From Frigididesulfovibrio sp031553235 (lineage in GTDB: Bacteria; Desulfobacterota; Desulfovibrionia; Desulfovibrionales; Desulfovibrionaceae): 37,568 bases of DNA. The translations under genes and the position numbers were made by a program. Under the pieces are notes generated by a model, which ran no database searches, was not told the origin of the DNA, and was given only the letters and a program-made list of their open reading frames with translations. This document shows positions 31,444-37,568 of the stretch, piece by piece; position 1 is the first letter of the stretch, and each line of letters starts with the position of its first letter. The DNA lies in assembly GCA_031553235.1 (NCBI GenBank), contig JAVBLS010000003.1:1-37568 (forward strand). The letters are read 5' to 3'.

Positions 31444-32553
31444 TCAGTGCTGGTAGATGAACTCCGTGGCTTCGTCGTCGTCTTCCCTTGCCTGGCCGCC
31501 CGGCTGCTTCCCCGAAAAGGTGTCGCGCGGCGCGGCCGGCCCGGTCTCTTCCTGGAGCCGCCACATGGCTTCGATCAGAGTCTCCAAGCCTTCACCGGTT
31601 TTGGCGGAAATCGGGTAAAGGGTCAATCCCCGTTCCGTTGCCGTCCGGCAGAGGCGCTCCCGCTCGTCGGCCGAGATCAGATCGATCTTATTGAGCACCA
31701 GAAGCTGCGGCCGATGGGCCAGTTCGGCGTCAAACAGGGCCAGCTCTGTGTTGATCAGATCGAAGCCGGCAAAGGGATCGTCGCCGCCCGTATCGTCGGC
31801 GCTCAAGACATGCAACAGAAAGCGGTTGCGCTCCACATGGCGCAAAAAGCGAAGCCCCAGGCCGATGCCGGCGTGCGCCCCTTCCACCAGACCGGGAATG
31901 TCGGCAATGACCATGCGTCGGCCCGGGTTGGTCTCGTCGAGCATCACCCCAAGGTTGGGCTCCAGGGTGGTGAAGGGATAGGGCGCGATTTTCGGCCGGG
32001 CCGCCGAGACCCTGGAGATAAAGGTGGACTTGCCGGCATTGGGCAGGCCGAGCAGGCCGCAGTCGGCCAGAATTTTCAGCTCCAGGCCCAGGGTAATTTC
32101 TTCGCCCGGCTCACCAGGCTGGGCAAAACGCGGGGCGCGCATGGTGGAGCTTTTGAAGTGCTCGTTGCCCTTGCCGCCGCGCCCGCCGTGGGCCACGGCC
32201 TCGACCATGCCGTCTTCTGCCAGATCGCAGCGCAGCCTGCCGCGCCGGCCCGACTCCAGAACATAGACCTGGGTGCCTACGGGCAGATCCAAAATCAGGT
32301 CCGAGGCGTTTTTGCCGTGGCATTGCGAGCCGCCGCCGGGCTCGCCGTTTCGCGCCTCATAGAGCCGTTTAAGACGAAAGTCATAGAGTGAATGCAGGCG
32401 CGAACTCGCCCGCACCAGTACGCTGCCGCCATCGCCGCCGTTGCCGCCGTCCGGGCCCCCCTTGGGCATGAATTTTTCCCGACGAAACGACACGCAACCG
32501 TTGCCGCCCTTGCCCGAACGCACAGTAATCACGGCTTCGTCCACAAATCGCAT
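31444..32553 (-). CDS. obgE: GTPase Obg/CgtA
   Basis: Obg is an essential ribosome-associated GTPase involved in 50S assembly and stress adaptation. The 369-residue product has the glycine-rich Obg fold (FVDEAVITVRSGKGGNGCVSF, GGPDGGNGGDGGSV), then the G domain: G1 GLPNAGKSTFISRV, G2 and switch I YPFTTLEPNLGV, G3 DIPGLVEGAHAGIGLG, G4 VLNKIDLI, G5 SAKTGEG. The tail is acidic. It follows rpmA as in the conserved rplU-rpmA-obg order. A hairpin at 32575-32602 in the rpmA-obgE gap may reduce its expression relative to the ribosomal proteins. Confidence 0.98.
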   Translation of the reverse strand: MRFVDEAVITVRSGKGGNGCVSFRREKFMPKGGPDGGNGGDGGSVLVRASSRLHSLYDFRLKRLYEARNGEPGGGSQCHGKNASDLILDLPVGTQVYVLESGRRGRLRCDLAEDGMVEAVAHGGRGGKGNEHFKSSTMRAPRFAQPGEPGEEITLGLELKILADCGLLGLPNAGKSTFISRVSAARPKIAPYPFTTLEPNLGVMLDETNPGRRMVIADIPGLVEGAHAGIGLGLRFLRHVERNRFLLHVLSADDTGGDDPFAGFDLINTELALFDAELAHRPQLLVLNKIDLISADERERLCRTATERGLTLYPISAKTGEGLETLIEAMWRLQEETGPAAPRDTFSGKQPGGQAREDDDEATEFIYQH

Positions 32554-32574
32554 AGGTCACCTTCCAAAAAATAA

Positions 32575-32602
32575 GGGGCAAAAGCGCAACGGCCTTTGCC
32601 CC
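32575..32602 (-). terminator. terminator-like hairpin between rpmA and obgE
   Basis: GGGGCAAA and TTTGCCCC (32575-32582, 32595-32602) pair; on the minus strand TTATTTTTT follows. It lies 22 bp after the rpmA stop and 21 bp before the obgE ATG, so it may attenuate obgE. Confidence 0.65.
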
Positions 32603-32624
32603 AAAATAATGTACCCGCAAACGC

Positions 32625-32894
32625 CTATTCGGCCTTGGGCACCACGTGCACGCGGGTCTGCACCCGATTTTTGCGGGTGTACTTTTCAAACTTCACCACG
32701 CCGTCGCAGGTGGCGAAAAGCGTGTAGTCACGGCCCATGCCCACACCCACACCCGGATGCACCTTGGTGCCGAGCTGGCGCACAATGATGTTGCCGGCAA
32801 TGACGTTTTGGCCGCCAAAACGCTTCACGCCCCGGCGCTGCCCCTGACTGTCGCGGCCGTTGCGCGAGCTGCCGCCTGCTTTTTTATGTGCCAT
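32625..32894 (-). CDS. rpmA: 50S ribosomal protein L27
   Basis: The 89-residue L27 starts MAHKKAGGSSRNGRDS and has the family core KRFGGQNVIAGNIIVRQLGTKVHPG. Its N-terminus reaches the peptidyl-transferase centre. There is no Firmicutes-type cleavable N-terminal extension. Located between rplU (20 bp upstream) and obgE. Confidence 0.99.
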   Translation of the reverse strand: MAHKKAGGSSRNGRDSQGQRRGVKRFGGQNVIAGNIIVRQLGTKVHPGVGVGMGRDYTLFATCDGVVKFEKYTRKNRVQTRVHVVPKAE

Positions 32895-32914
32895 GTCGCG
32901 GACTCCTTGGCAGA

Positions 32915-33223
32915 TCAGGCGGAGATGCCGGTGATCTGGATGTCGGTATAATTCTGACGGTGCCCCAGCATACGACGCGAGTCGTTACGGCGCCACTTTT
33001 TGAACACGCGGATCTTGTCGCCGCGGCTGTGCTCCAGAACCTTGGCCGTCACTTTGGCGCCGGACACAAAGGGCGTGCCCGCGGCAAAGCTACCGCCGCC
33101 GAGCATCAGAACCTTGTCCAGAACGATTTCGGCGCCGGGTTCGACGGCGAGGGAATCGACGCGCAGCTTCGCGCCTTCTTCAACGCGGTATTGCTTGCCG
33201 CCGGTCTCGATAATTGCGTACAT
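32915..33223 (-). CDS. rplU: 50S ribosomal protein L21
   Basis: The 102-residue L21 starts MYAIIETGGKQYRVEEG and has FKKWRRNDSRRMLGHRQNYT, the rRNA-binding region. The ATG at 33223 has GGAG six to eight bases upstream; the longer in-frame reading to 33553 covers promoter and repeat DNA. Promoter at 33254-33282. No clear L21 leader structure was recognised in its short 5' region. Confidence 0.98.
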   Translation of the reverse strand: MYAIIETGGKQYRVEEGAKLRVDSLAVEPGAEIVLDKVLMLGGGSFAAGTPFVSGAKVTAKVLEHSRGDKIRVFKKWRRNDSRRMLGHRQNYTDIQITGISA

Positions 33224-33253
33224 CGGGTCTCCTCCGAAAAATTGAGAAAAAGG

Positions 33254-33282
33254 CTTGTACCTCCGAGACAAACGGAAGTCAA
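33254..33282 (-). promoter_or_regulatory. promoter of rplU-rpmA-obgE
   Basis: TTGACT (33282-33277), a 17-bp spacer and TACAAG (33259-33254) on the minus strand, about 30-58 bp before the rplU ATG. The rest of the gap 33224-33565 is the palindromic element at 33364-33569 and a CG-repeat stretch (33308-33327). Confidence 0.75.
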
Positions 33283-33363
33283 GGACTTTCTCCCCGAAAC
33301 CAGCATTTCGCGCGCGCGCGGCGCCGCGCCCACGCCTGCCCGGCACGTGAGACTGAACTGGTC

Positions 33364-33569
33364 CTAGAGCAGATGAACATTGAAAATGTTCATCTGCTTC
33401 GGCGGACGCGCAAGCGAACCGCGGCCCGCGACCACACGAAGTATACTCTCGATTCCCCGGCAGTGCCGCCGGCCCAGCGGCCTTCGCAGCCCTTATTTGC
33501 TTGCGGGCTCGTTCAAAAGTCCGGCGGCAATATGGTTTCATAGACAATTTCAATGTGAAATTGCTCTAG
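33364..33569. repeat. palindromic element with CTAGAGCA...TGCTCTAG ends
   Basis: CTAGAGCA (33364-33371) and TGCTCTAG (33562-33569) are inverted. Just inside are hairpins AGCAGATGAACATT-GAA-AATGTTCATCTGCT (33368-33398) and CAATTTCA-ATG-TGAAATTG (33545-33563). The 150-bp interior holds no convincing gene. The right end supplies the TAG stop of the small membrane protein gene. Ends and layout match 20949-21065. Confidence 0.7.
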
Positions 33570-33703
33570 TGGTGCATGTGCTCGCCGCGCTTGATGCGCA
33601 TGAGGGCGGCCCAGACGATGAATACGAAATAAAAGCCGATCAGGGAAACGCCCACCACGGCGTCGGGGGAGAAATTCAGGCGCGAGACAAAGATGTTCCA
33701 CAT
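33566..33703 (-). CDS. small single-span membrane protein, function unknown
   Basis: The 45-residue product (start MWNIFVSRLNFSPDAV, end RIKRGEHMHH) has one predicted membrane helix (about 18-36, GVSLIGFYFVFIVWAAL) and a basic, His-rich C-terminus. The case that it is real: an ATG at 33703 with GGAGG eight bases upstream and a very good promoter at 33778-33807. It is shorter than most automatic callers accept. It lies divergent from the Fo operon, so it could be a small respiratory or energy-coupling subunit, but I recognise no family. Its stop codon falls in the end of a palindromic element. Confidence 0.7.
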   Translation of the reverse strand: MWNIFVSRLNFSPDAVVGVSLIGFYFVFIVWAALMRIKRGEHMHH

Positions 33704-33777
33704 AGCGGCGGCCTCCACTTCGGTTTCCGAGATAAGAACAATTTCAGAACACGGCAATTTTTTAAGGTTGCTTTGCT

Positions 33778-33807
33778 TTAATACGTTGTGCCGGGCTGAT
33801 TTGTCAA
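33778..33807 (-). promoter_or_regulatory. promoter of the small membrane protein gene
   Basis: TTGACA (33807-33802), an 18-bp spacer and TATTAA (33783-33778) on the minus strand. The leader would be about 65-70 bases. The stretch 33704-34007 holds this promoter, the divergent Fo promoter and the Rex-like site. Confidence 0.75.
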
Positions 33808-33898
33808 GGACGCGGCCGGCCCGACAAAGGGGCCGGGCCGGCGGAAGGCGCGCAGGCCCGCTCCACGGCTTATGGCGCAAAGGATGTCGAGGAAATGA

Positions 33899-33927
33899 TT
33901 GACGACCCCGACCGCTCATGTTAGACA
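33899..33927 (+). promoter_or_regulatory. promoter of the Fo-ATPase/rex operon
   Basis: TTGACG (33899-33904), a 17-bp spacer and TAGACA (33922-33927) on the plus strand. Transcription should start near 33933-33935, immediately before the Rex-like operator. The first gene starts at 34008. Confidence 0.7.
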
Positions 33928-33937
33928 CGGAAAGCCT

Positions 33938-33955
33938 TTGTGAACAACAGCACAA
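33938..33955 (+). promoter_or_regulatory. Rex-like operator
   Basis: TTGTGAACAACAGCACAA compares with the Rex consensus TTGTGAA-N4-TTCACAA: the left half is perfect and the right half matches five of seven. It covers about +4 to +21 of the predicted transcript of the operon that ends with rex, which suggests NADH/NAD-controlled autoregulation. The match was made by eye. Confidence 0.6.
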
Positions 33956-34007
33956 GACCCGTTCCAGCCCAAGGCCGCGTAAAGTTTTTGTGCCCGGACG
34001 GTCCAAT

Positions 34008-34343
34008 ATGTTGTTGAAGAAACTGTTTAATATCACCGACCCCGAGTATTTGAGCGGCTTGTCCAAGGCGGGTAGCATTGGGCTGCACTTGGTCAGCGGC
34101 ATTATAGTGGGTACGGCGATCGGGTATTTTCTGGACGAATGGCTCGGCACCCACCCCTGGCTGCTCATGCTGTTCATGATCCTCGGGATTGTGGCCGGGT
34201 TTAAAAACGTTTATGTCGACACCAAGCGCTTGGCCGATTCTCTGAAAGAAGAGGAAAACAGGCCGGGGACAAAGACCGACCCCGGCAAGAAAAAGCCCGA
34301 TGATCACGACCCTGCGTCGAAAAATGGAAACGACCCTGCATAA
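34008..34343 (+). CDS. AtpZ/AtpI family protein (ATPase gene 1)
   Basis: The 111-residue product has two membrane helices (about 22-44 SIGLHLVSGIIVGTAIGYF and 48-70 TH-PWLLMLFMILGIVAGFKNVY), with the conserved GxxxG and short acidic loop of the ATPase_gene1/AtpZ family, and a long charged C-terminus. These proteins are encoded first in many Fo operons, and roles in Mg/Ca transport or c-ring assembly have been proposed. The ATG at 34008 lies within the predicted transcript; the longer reading from 33918 begins before the transcription start. The Shine-Dalgarno is weak. It overlaps the next gene by 44 bp. Confidence 0.85.
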   Translation: MLLKKLFNITDPEYLSGLSKAGSIGLHLVSGIIVGTAIGYFLDEWLGTHPWLLMLFMILGIVAGFKNVYVDTKRLADSLKEEENRPGTKTDPGKKKPDDHDPASKNGNDPA

Positions 34344-34734
34344 ACGCGGATTTGTTTCGCCGGAAATTCGCCGTCTTCTTGGCGCGCAGATTTTTATCGC
34401 CGGAGGCGCTTTGATTTTGGGCCTGCTGTGCTCGCCCCTGACGTTGTGGCCCCTGTATTTCGGCATTGGCGCTTTGCTTTCCGTGGGCAATTTCTGGCAT
34501 CTGGCCCGTTTCGGGCAGGCCCACATCCGGCGGGAATTTACCATGGCTCTGGGATTGAAGCTGTACTGCAGCTTCCTCACAAAGCTGCTCATCACCGGCG
34601 CGACCCTTTTCGTGCTGCTCGGCCCTCTCGGCGCCTCTCCGGTGCCGCCCTTGGCCGGGCTGGCAACCGGCGTGCTGGTGACCCTCATCTGGGCTGTGGC
34701 GCGAACATTTCGGAAACCCGTTGAAGGAGGCTGA
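34300..34734 (+). CDS. atpI: ATP synthase subunit I
   Basis: The 144-residue product is an ATP-synt_I-type membrane protein with four hydrophobic segments (about 28-45, 48-62, 85-110 and 115-133) and FGQAHIRREFTMALGLKLYCSF between. Such AtpI proteins act as chaperones for assembly of the c-ring. It overlaps the preceding gene by 44 bp, and ends three bases before the atpB ATG; the start may instead be the ATG at 34324. An assembly role here is inference. Confidence 0.8.
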   Translation: MITTLRRKMETTLHKRGFVSPEIRRLLGAQIFIAGGALILGLLCSPLTLWPLYFGIGALLSVGNFWHLARFGQAHIRREFTMALGLKLYCSFLTKLLITGATLFVLLGPLGASPVPPLAGLATGVLVTLIWAVARTFRKPVEGG

Positions 34735-34737
34735 CAC

Positions 34738-35415
34738 ATGGCGGCGGAAGGCATGCACCCGGTACTGATTTCCGATTTGCTTCACATCGGCGAGCCCATG
34801 AAGCACGTGTTCTACACGTGGGTGGCCATGGCCATCCTCTTCATTACAGGCTTGGTATTGCGCGGGCGCATGAAGATGGTCCCTGCGGGCCTTCAAAACG
34901 TTATGGAGGTCGTCATCGGCGGCCTGGAAGATTTTGCCGTGGGCATGGGCGGGGAAAAATCACGCAAGGTCGTGCCCGTTCTTGTCGGCATCTTCCTGTT
35001 TATTCTGGTTCAGAACCTGCTCGGCCTTGTGCCCGGCTGCGATGCGCCCACGGCCAACGTGAACACCAACGCGGCCATGGCCCTTTTCGTGTTCCTCTAT
35101 TATAACTATGTGGGCCTGCGCTGCTGGGGCCCCCGCTACATCAAACACTTCATGGGCCCCATGCTGCCGCTGGCCCCGCTGATGCTGCCCATCGAGTTGA
35201 TCAGCCACTGCGCCCGGCCGCTCTCTCTCACCCTTCGTCTTTTCGGCAACATTCGGGGTGAAGAAATCGTGCTCATGCTCTTCTTCTTCATGGCGCCCAT
35301 TGCCGCCACCCTGCCCGCCTACTTCCTGTTCCTGATCGCCAAGGTGCTGCAGGCCTTCATCTTCTACATGCTGACCGCCATCTACCTGCAGGCGGCCATG
35401 GATCACGCGCATTAA
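34738..35415 (+). CDS. atpB: F0F1 ATP synthase subunit a
   Basis: Subunit a forms the half-channels for the coupling ion. The 225-residue product has the essential Arg, R167, in PLSLTLRLFGNIRGEE, plus IPVGIF-type VLVGIFLFILVQNLLGLVPG and the C-terminal AKVLQAFIFYMLTAIYLQAAMD helix. AAGGAGG precedes the ATG by seven bases. Length is typical. No F1 genes follow; Desulfovibrio-type genomes keep F1 in a separate operon. Confidence 0.97.
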   Translation: MAAEGMHPVLISDLLHIGEPMKHVFYTWVAMAILFITGLVLRGRMKMVPAGLQNVMEVVIGGLEDFAVGMGGEKSRKVVPVLVGIFLFILVQNLLGLVPGCDAPTANVNTNAAMALFVFLYYNYVGLRCWGPRYIKHFMGPMLPLAPLMLPIELISHCARPLSLTLRLFGNIRGEEIVLMLFFFMAPIAATLPAYFLFLIAKVLQAFIFYMLTAIYLQAAMDHAH

Positions 35416-35476
35416 GCGCATATGCTGTTGGGGAATGGTCGAAACGACCGCAACATATAACTGCAAGGAGATTTCC

Positions 35477-35803
35477 ATGCGCAGACTTCTTACCGGCCTT
35501 CTGTCCCTGGTTGCCCTGTTCGCCTTCACCGGCGTGGCCTCCGCCGCCGGCATCTCCGACCCCGGCGCGCTTGGCACCACCTACATGGCCGCCGCCATCG
35601 GCATGGCCATTGCAGCCGCCGGCTGCGGCATCGGCCAGGGTCTCGGCCTGAAAGCCGCCTGCGAAGGCACCGCCCGCAACCCTGAAGCCGGCGGCAAGCT
35701 GATGGTCACCCTGATTCTGGGTCTGGCCTTCATTGAATCCCTGGCCATTTATGCCCTGGTTGTGAACCTGATTCTGCTCTTCACCAACCCGCTGGGCGCT
35801 TAA
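35477..35803 (+). CDS. atpE: F0F1 ATP synthase subunit c
   Basis: Subunit c forms the rotor ring. The 108-residue precursor has an N-terminal signal-like segment (1-23, ending ASA) and then two helices joined by the polar loop (EGTARNPEAGGK). The ion-binding carboxylate is E87 in AFIESLAIY. The Na-type ligands Gln (Q54 in GIGQG), Ser88 next to the Glu, and Tyr92 are present, but Leu89 stands where Na-specific rings have Thr. AAGGAG lies seven bases before the ATG. A terminator hairpin follows and rex is next. Whether H or Na is used cannot be settled from sequence alone. Confidence 0.97.
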   Translation: MRRLLTGLLSLVALFAFTGVASAAGISDPGALGTTYMAAAIGMAIAAAGCGIGQGLGLKAACEGTARNPEAGGKLMVTLILGLAFIESLAIYALVVNLILLFTNPLGA

Positions 35804-35822
35804 TGCCGTAAACGGAACACCC

Positions 35823-35862
35823 GAGAGAGGCCGCGGCCGAGCCCTCGGCCTCTCTCCTTTTC
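35823..35862 (+). terminator. terminator between atpE and rex
   Basis: GAGAGAGGCCG (35823-35833) pairs with CGGCCTCTCTC (35846-35856), followed by CTTTT. It lies 19 bp after atpE and 13 bp before rex, so rex expression depends on read-through, which is consistent with a regulator needed in small amount. Confidence 0.8.
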
Positions 35863-35874
35863 AGAAGACATATT

Positions 35875-36516
35875 ATGCCTGTAAAAAGCGAACACATCCC
35901 CCGCGCCACCATCCAGCGCCTGTCCGTGTACCTCCAAGTGCTGGAAAATCTGCAACGCGACGGCACCGAGGTTGTTTCTTCCGAGCCACTGGCCAAGGCC
36001 TGCAGCGTCAACGCCTCACAGATCCGCAAGGATCTCACTTATTTCGGCGAATTCGGCGTGCGCGGCGTGGGCTACAATGTAGCTGATCTCATCGCCTCCA
36101 TCCGATCCTCTCTGGGCATCGACAAGGTCTGGAACTGCGTGCTCGTGGGCGTGGGCAACCTGGGCAAGGCCCTGCTCAGTCACCGGGAATTCTCCGAGCG
36201 CCGTTTCAACATCGTCGGCGCCTTTGATTGCGATCCCTTCAAGATCGGCGAAGAAGTCTCGGGCATCGAGGTGGTCTGCACCCGCCGGCTCAAAGAACGA
36301 GTTGCCGACCTCAGCGTGCACATCGGCATCATCACTACACCGCCGGAGCGCGCCCAGCGCGCGGCCAACTATCTGGTGGAAGCCGGCATCAGGGGCATTC
36401 TCAACTACGCGCCGTCCCGAATTTTCGTGCCCGAGGGCGTGCTGGTGGAATACGTGGACTTTTTCCACCACCTCTACTCCCTGGCCTTCAACATCAGCGA
36501 ACGGTCCGAGCAATAA
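35875..36516 (+). CDS. rex: redox-sensing transcriptional repressor Rex
   Basis: Rex binds DNA when NAD is high and is released by NADH. The 213-residue product has the N-terminal winged helix (about 1-75: IPRATIQRLSVYLQVLENL, CSVNASQIRKDLTYFGEFG, RGVGYNV) and the Rossmann domain (about 85-200) with the nucleotide loop VLVGVGNLGKALL, then VGAFDCDPFKIGE, and the C-terminal YVDFFHHLYSLAFNI swapped helix. Its position after atpE is a known Desulfovibrio arrangement. A Rex-like site lies at the operon promoter. The ribosome site is weak. In D. vulgaris Rex represses sulfate adenylyltransferase; other targets are outside this window. Confidence 0.97.
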   Translation: MPVKSEHIPRATIQRLSVYLQVLENLQRDGTEVVSSEPLAKACSVNASQIRKDLTYFGEFGVRGVGYNVADLIASIRSSLGIDKVWNCVLVGVGNLGKALLSHREFSERRFNIVGAFDCDPFKIGEEVSGIEVVCTRRLKERVADLSVHIGIITTPPERAQRAANYLVEAGIRGILNYAPSRIFVPEGVLVEYVDFFHHLYSLAFNISERSEQ

Positions 36517-36540
36517 ACCGGGCCGGCTCCGGTCCATGCC

Positions 36541-36574
36541 GCCGGAGGCGACGACATGCATGGCTCCGGCTTTT
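36541..36574 (+). terminator. terminator after rex
   Basis: GCCGGAG (36541-36547) pairs with CTCCGGC (36564-36570), followed by TTTT. It is 24 bp after the rex stop and ends the Fo-rex transcript. Between it and the tRNA promoter nothing else was recognised. Confidence 0.7.
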
Positions 36575-36745
36575 ACTGCTCGGCCGTCGGCATGCCGTTA
36601 TGCCTGCCCGGGCCTCGGCCGATTCCACCCGTTGGAACCGACTCTACTCCGGCAGCTTCCGACCTGCGGAAAACCCTCCGACACCTCCACTGCGCTGCTG
36701 CCGGCCGCTGCAAGACTTTTTTCGCCGTCACCCCCATTTTCCCTC

Positions 36746-36774
36746 TTGCCGGCCAGAAAGAATCCATATATATA
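36746..36774 (+). promoter_or_regulatory. promoter of tRNA-Ala
   Basis: TTGCCG (36746-36751), a 17-bp spacer and TATATA (36769-36774) lie just before the tRNA. The expected start near 36781 leaves a five-base leader to process. Confidence 0.7.
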
Positions 36775-36785
36775 CGCTCTCGCCT

Positions 36786-36861
<76 letters not shown>

Positions 36862-36902
36862 AGTCTTTGAATTTATTGAATTTATTCGATAAATTCACCC
36901 AA

Positions 36903-36947
36903 AATCCTCTTGTATGACACTCAGGTGTTACACAAGAGGATTCTTTT
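36903..36947 (+). terminator. terminator after tRNA-Ala
   Basis: AATCCTCTTGT (36903-36913) pairs with ACAAGAGGATT (36932-36942), with inner ACAC/GTGT pairing, then CTTTT. It lies 41 bp after the tRNA, just before the integrase start. Confidence 0.8.
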
Positions 36948-37352
36948 ATGTCCTTAAGTCTGCATATTCAAAGGAGAAACGGCGGAGTTTATTACTTCCG
37001 CAAGCGTATTCCACAGGTGATGAGGTTACGCTATCAATATGCTTTGAAATATTCTGATGAGTTTGAAAGATATTCAGCTTTGATTCACCACCTGAAGCAT
37101 TCCCTGCAAAAAGCCATGAACTGGCTAAAGCCGTGGCCGGAGGTGTCGTATATGGGGGGTTACCGCAGGGCTAAAAAGAGCTGGAGGAATTACCGGCAGC
37201 CCTCGGCCCTCAACTATCCCCTAAAAGTGTCGAGTAATCCCCCACTCTGCCGTGCATATGCCTGCAGGCCGAGTTGCCGCATGAGCCGGTCGCGGAAGCT
37301 TCCAGACTCCAGCCTGGCCGGTGCAAAATGCTCGGTTAGGTATGGTGTATAA
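36948..37352 (+). pseudogene. phage/ICE-type tyrosine integrase remnant
   Basis: The first residues (MSLSLHIQRRNGGVYYFRKR, then IPQVMRL) match the N-terminal domain of tyrosine integrases that begin with a 'RRNGxYYFRRRIP' motif (DUF6538-type). After about 40 residues the homology-like character is lost. Other frames (ELEELPAAL at about 37180) suggest frameshifts. No catalytic R-H-R-Y core follows. It lies 87 bp after the tRNA-Ala, in the normal place and orientation for an integrase of an element inserted at that tRNA. Base composition is much more AT-rich than the chromosome, consistent with transfer. No second attachment site was seen within the window. Confidence 0.7.
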
Positions 37353-37568
37353 GGTTTAAATCTGGGCTATACGGCGGCAAATACAAAAGTTCAGCGCCAC
37401 ATTTTTTGATATGTTCAGCAACATCGAGGTTTTTATGGGCCGACAAATTGTCCATGATCACTATATCGTTCGGACGTAGGTTTGGGCACAGCATTTGAAC
37501 TATATATTCCGAAAACATAGCCTTATCCATCGCTCCATCAACCACGATGCACTCTGTGCTACCGTCAA
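37336..37568 (-). pseudogene. IS630-type transposase, DDE-domain fragment (runs off the right edge)
   Basis: Reading from the right edge gives an open frame containing ECIVVDGAMDKAMFSEYI, then LRPNDIVIMDNLSAHKN (second catalytic Asp with N) and LLYLPPYSPDLNLIHHT before a stop. In intact IS630-type transposases YSPDLNPIE carries the last catalytic Glu; here the sequence turns into LIHHT and stops, so the Glu and the C-terminus are missing. The fragment overlaps the integrase remnant, showing nested decay. It is unlikely to be active. The start of the gene is outside the window. Confidence 0.75.

Noticed and set aside
33545..33563. CAATTTCA-ATG-TGAAATTG as a second Rex operator.
   Set aside because: It lacks TTGTGA/TCACAA halves and is explained as the end hairpin of the palindromic element.

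Overview
This window is GC-rich chromosomal DNA from a sulfate-reducer-type bacterium, most probably family Desulfovibrionaceae. The reasons are: a HesB-like selenoprotein with an in-frame TGA; a split Fo operon (two AtpI-type genes, atpB, atpE) ending in rex, with no F1 genes; an rplU-rpmA-obgE operon followed by a response regulator; a glycine cleavage cluster with a two-part P protein; and a 'divergent polysaccharide deacetylase' beside ctpA and envC. This family-level placement is inference from gene content. Most of the window is core genome. Both edges carry IS630-type transposase pieces, and the right edge is a decayed integration site at a tRNA-Ala gene.

Layout. 1-172: start of an IS630-type transposase. 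322-2478: rimI-tpiA-secG on the minus strand, and a Nudix-fold gene with a degenerate Nudix box on plus. 2683-4231: NIF3-like and zinc-ribbon coiled-coil genes on minus. 4538-8065: a protein-methyltransferase-like gene translationally coupled to a YcaO-TPR gene, then an orphan cytosine-C5 DNA methyltransferase with its own, apparently leaderless, promoter. 8223-13196: a D-amino-acid or hydroxyproline-type catabolic island on minus (DHDPS-family lyase, proline racemase family protein, dsdA, and a second racemase split by a frameshift). 13471-19136: prmA, an EndoIII-like glycosylase, envC-like, ctpA and a polysaccharide deacetylase, all on minus. 19248-19909: two coupled HesB-family genes, the first a selenoprotein. 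20181-20951: a lipoprotein. 21088-23816: aat-uvrB. 23980-27742: a receiver-only regulator and gcvH-gcvPA-gcvPB. 27908-30201: an AroP/PheP-like permease and an orphan amino-acid-binding protein. 30296-33223: rplU-rpmA-obgE and a REC-PAS regulator on minus. 33566-33703: a small membrane protein. 33899-36516: the Fo operon and rex, with a Rex-like operator at its promoter. 36786-36861: tRNA-Ala(CGC), then an integrase remnant and an IS630 remnant.

The strongest signals are four. (1) The HesB-like selenoprotein (Sec33, with a SECIS-like hairpin) sits in tandem with a Cys paralogue; a standard gene caller would truncate it. (2) A Rex-operator-like palindrome overlaps the predicted transcription start of the Fo-rex operon. 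(3) A dispersed palindromic element with TAGAGCA...TGCTCTA ends supplies the TAG stop codon of two unrelated genes. (4) A near-identical AT-rich motif occurs upstream of both racemase genes. No CRISPR array, rRNA or complete mobile element was seen. All promoters, operators and hairpins were read by eye; none was scored by a program.
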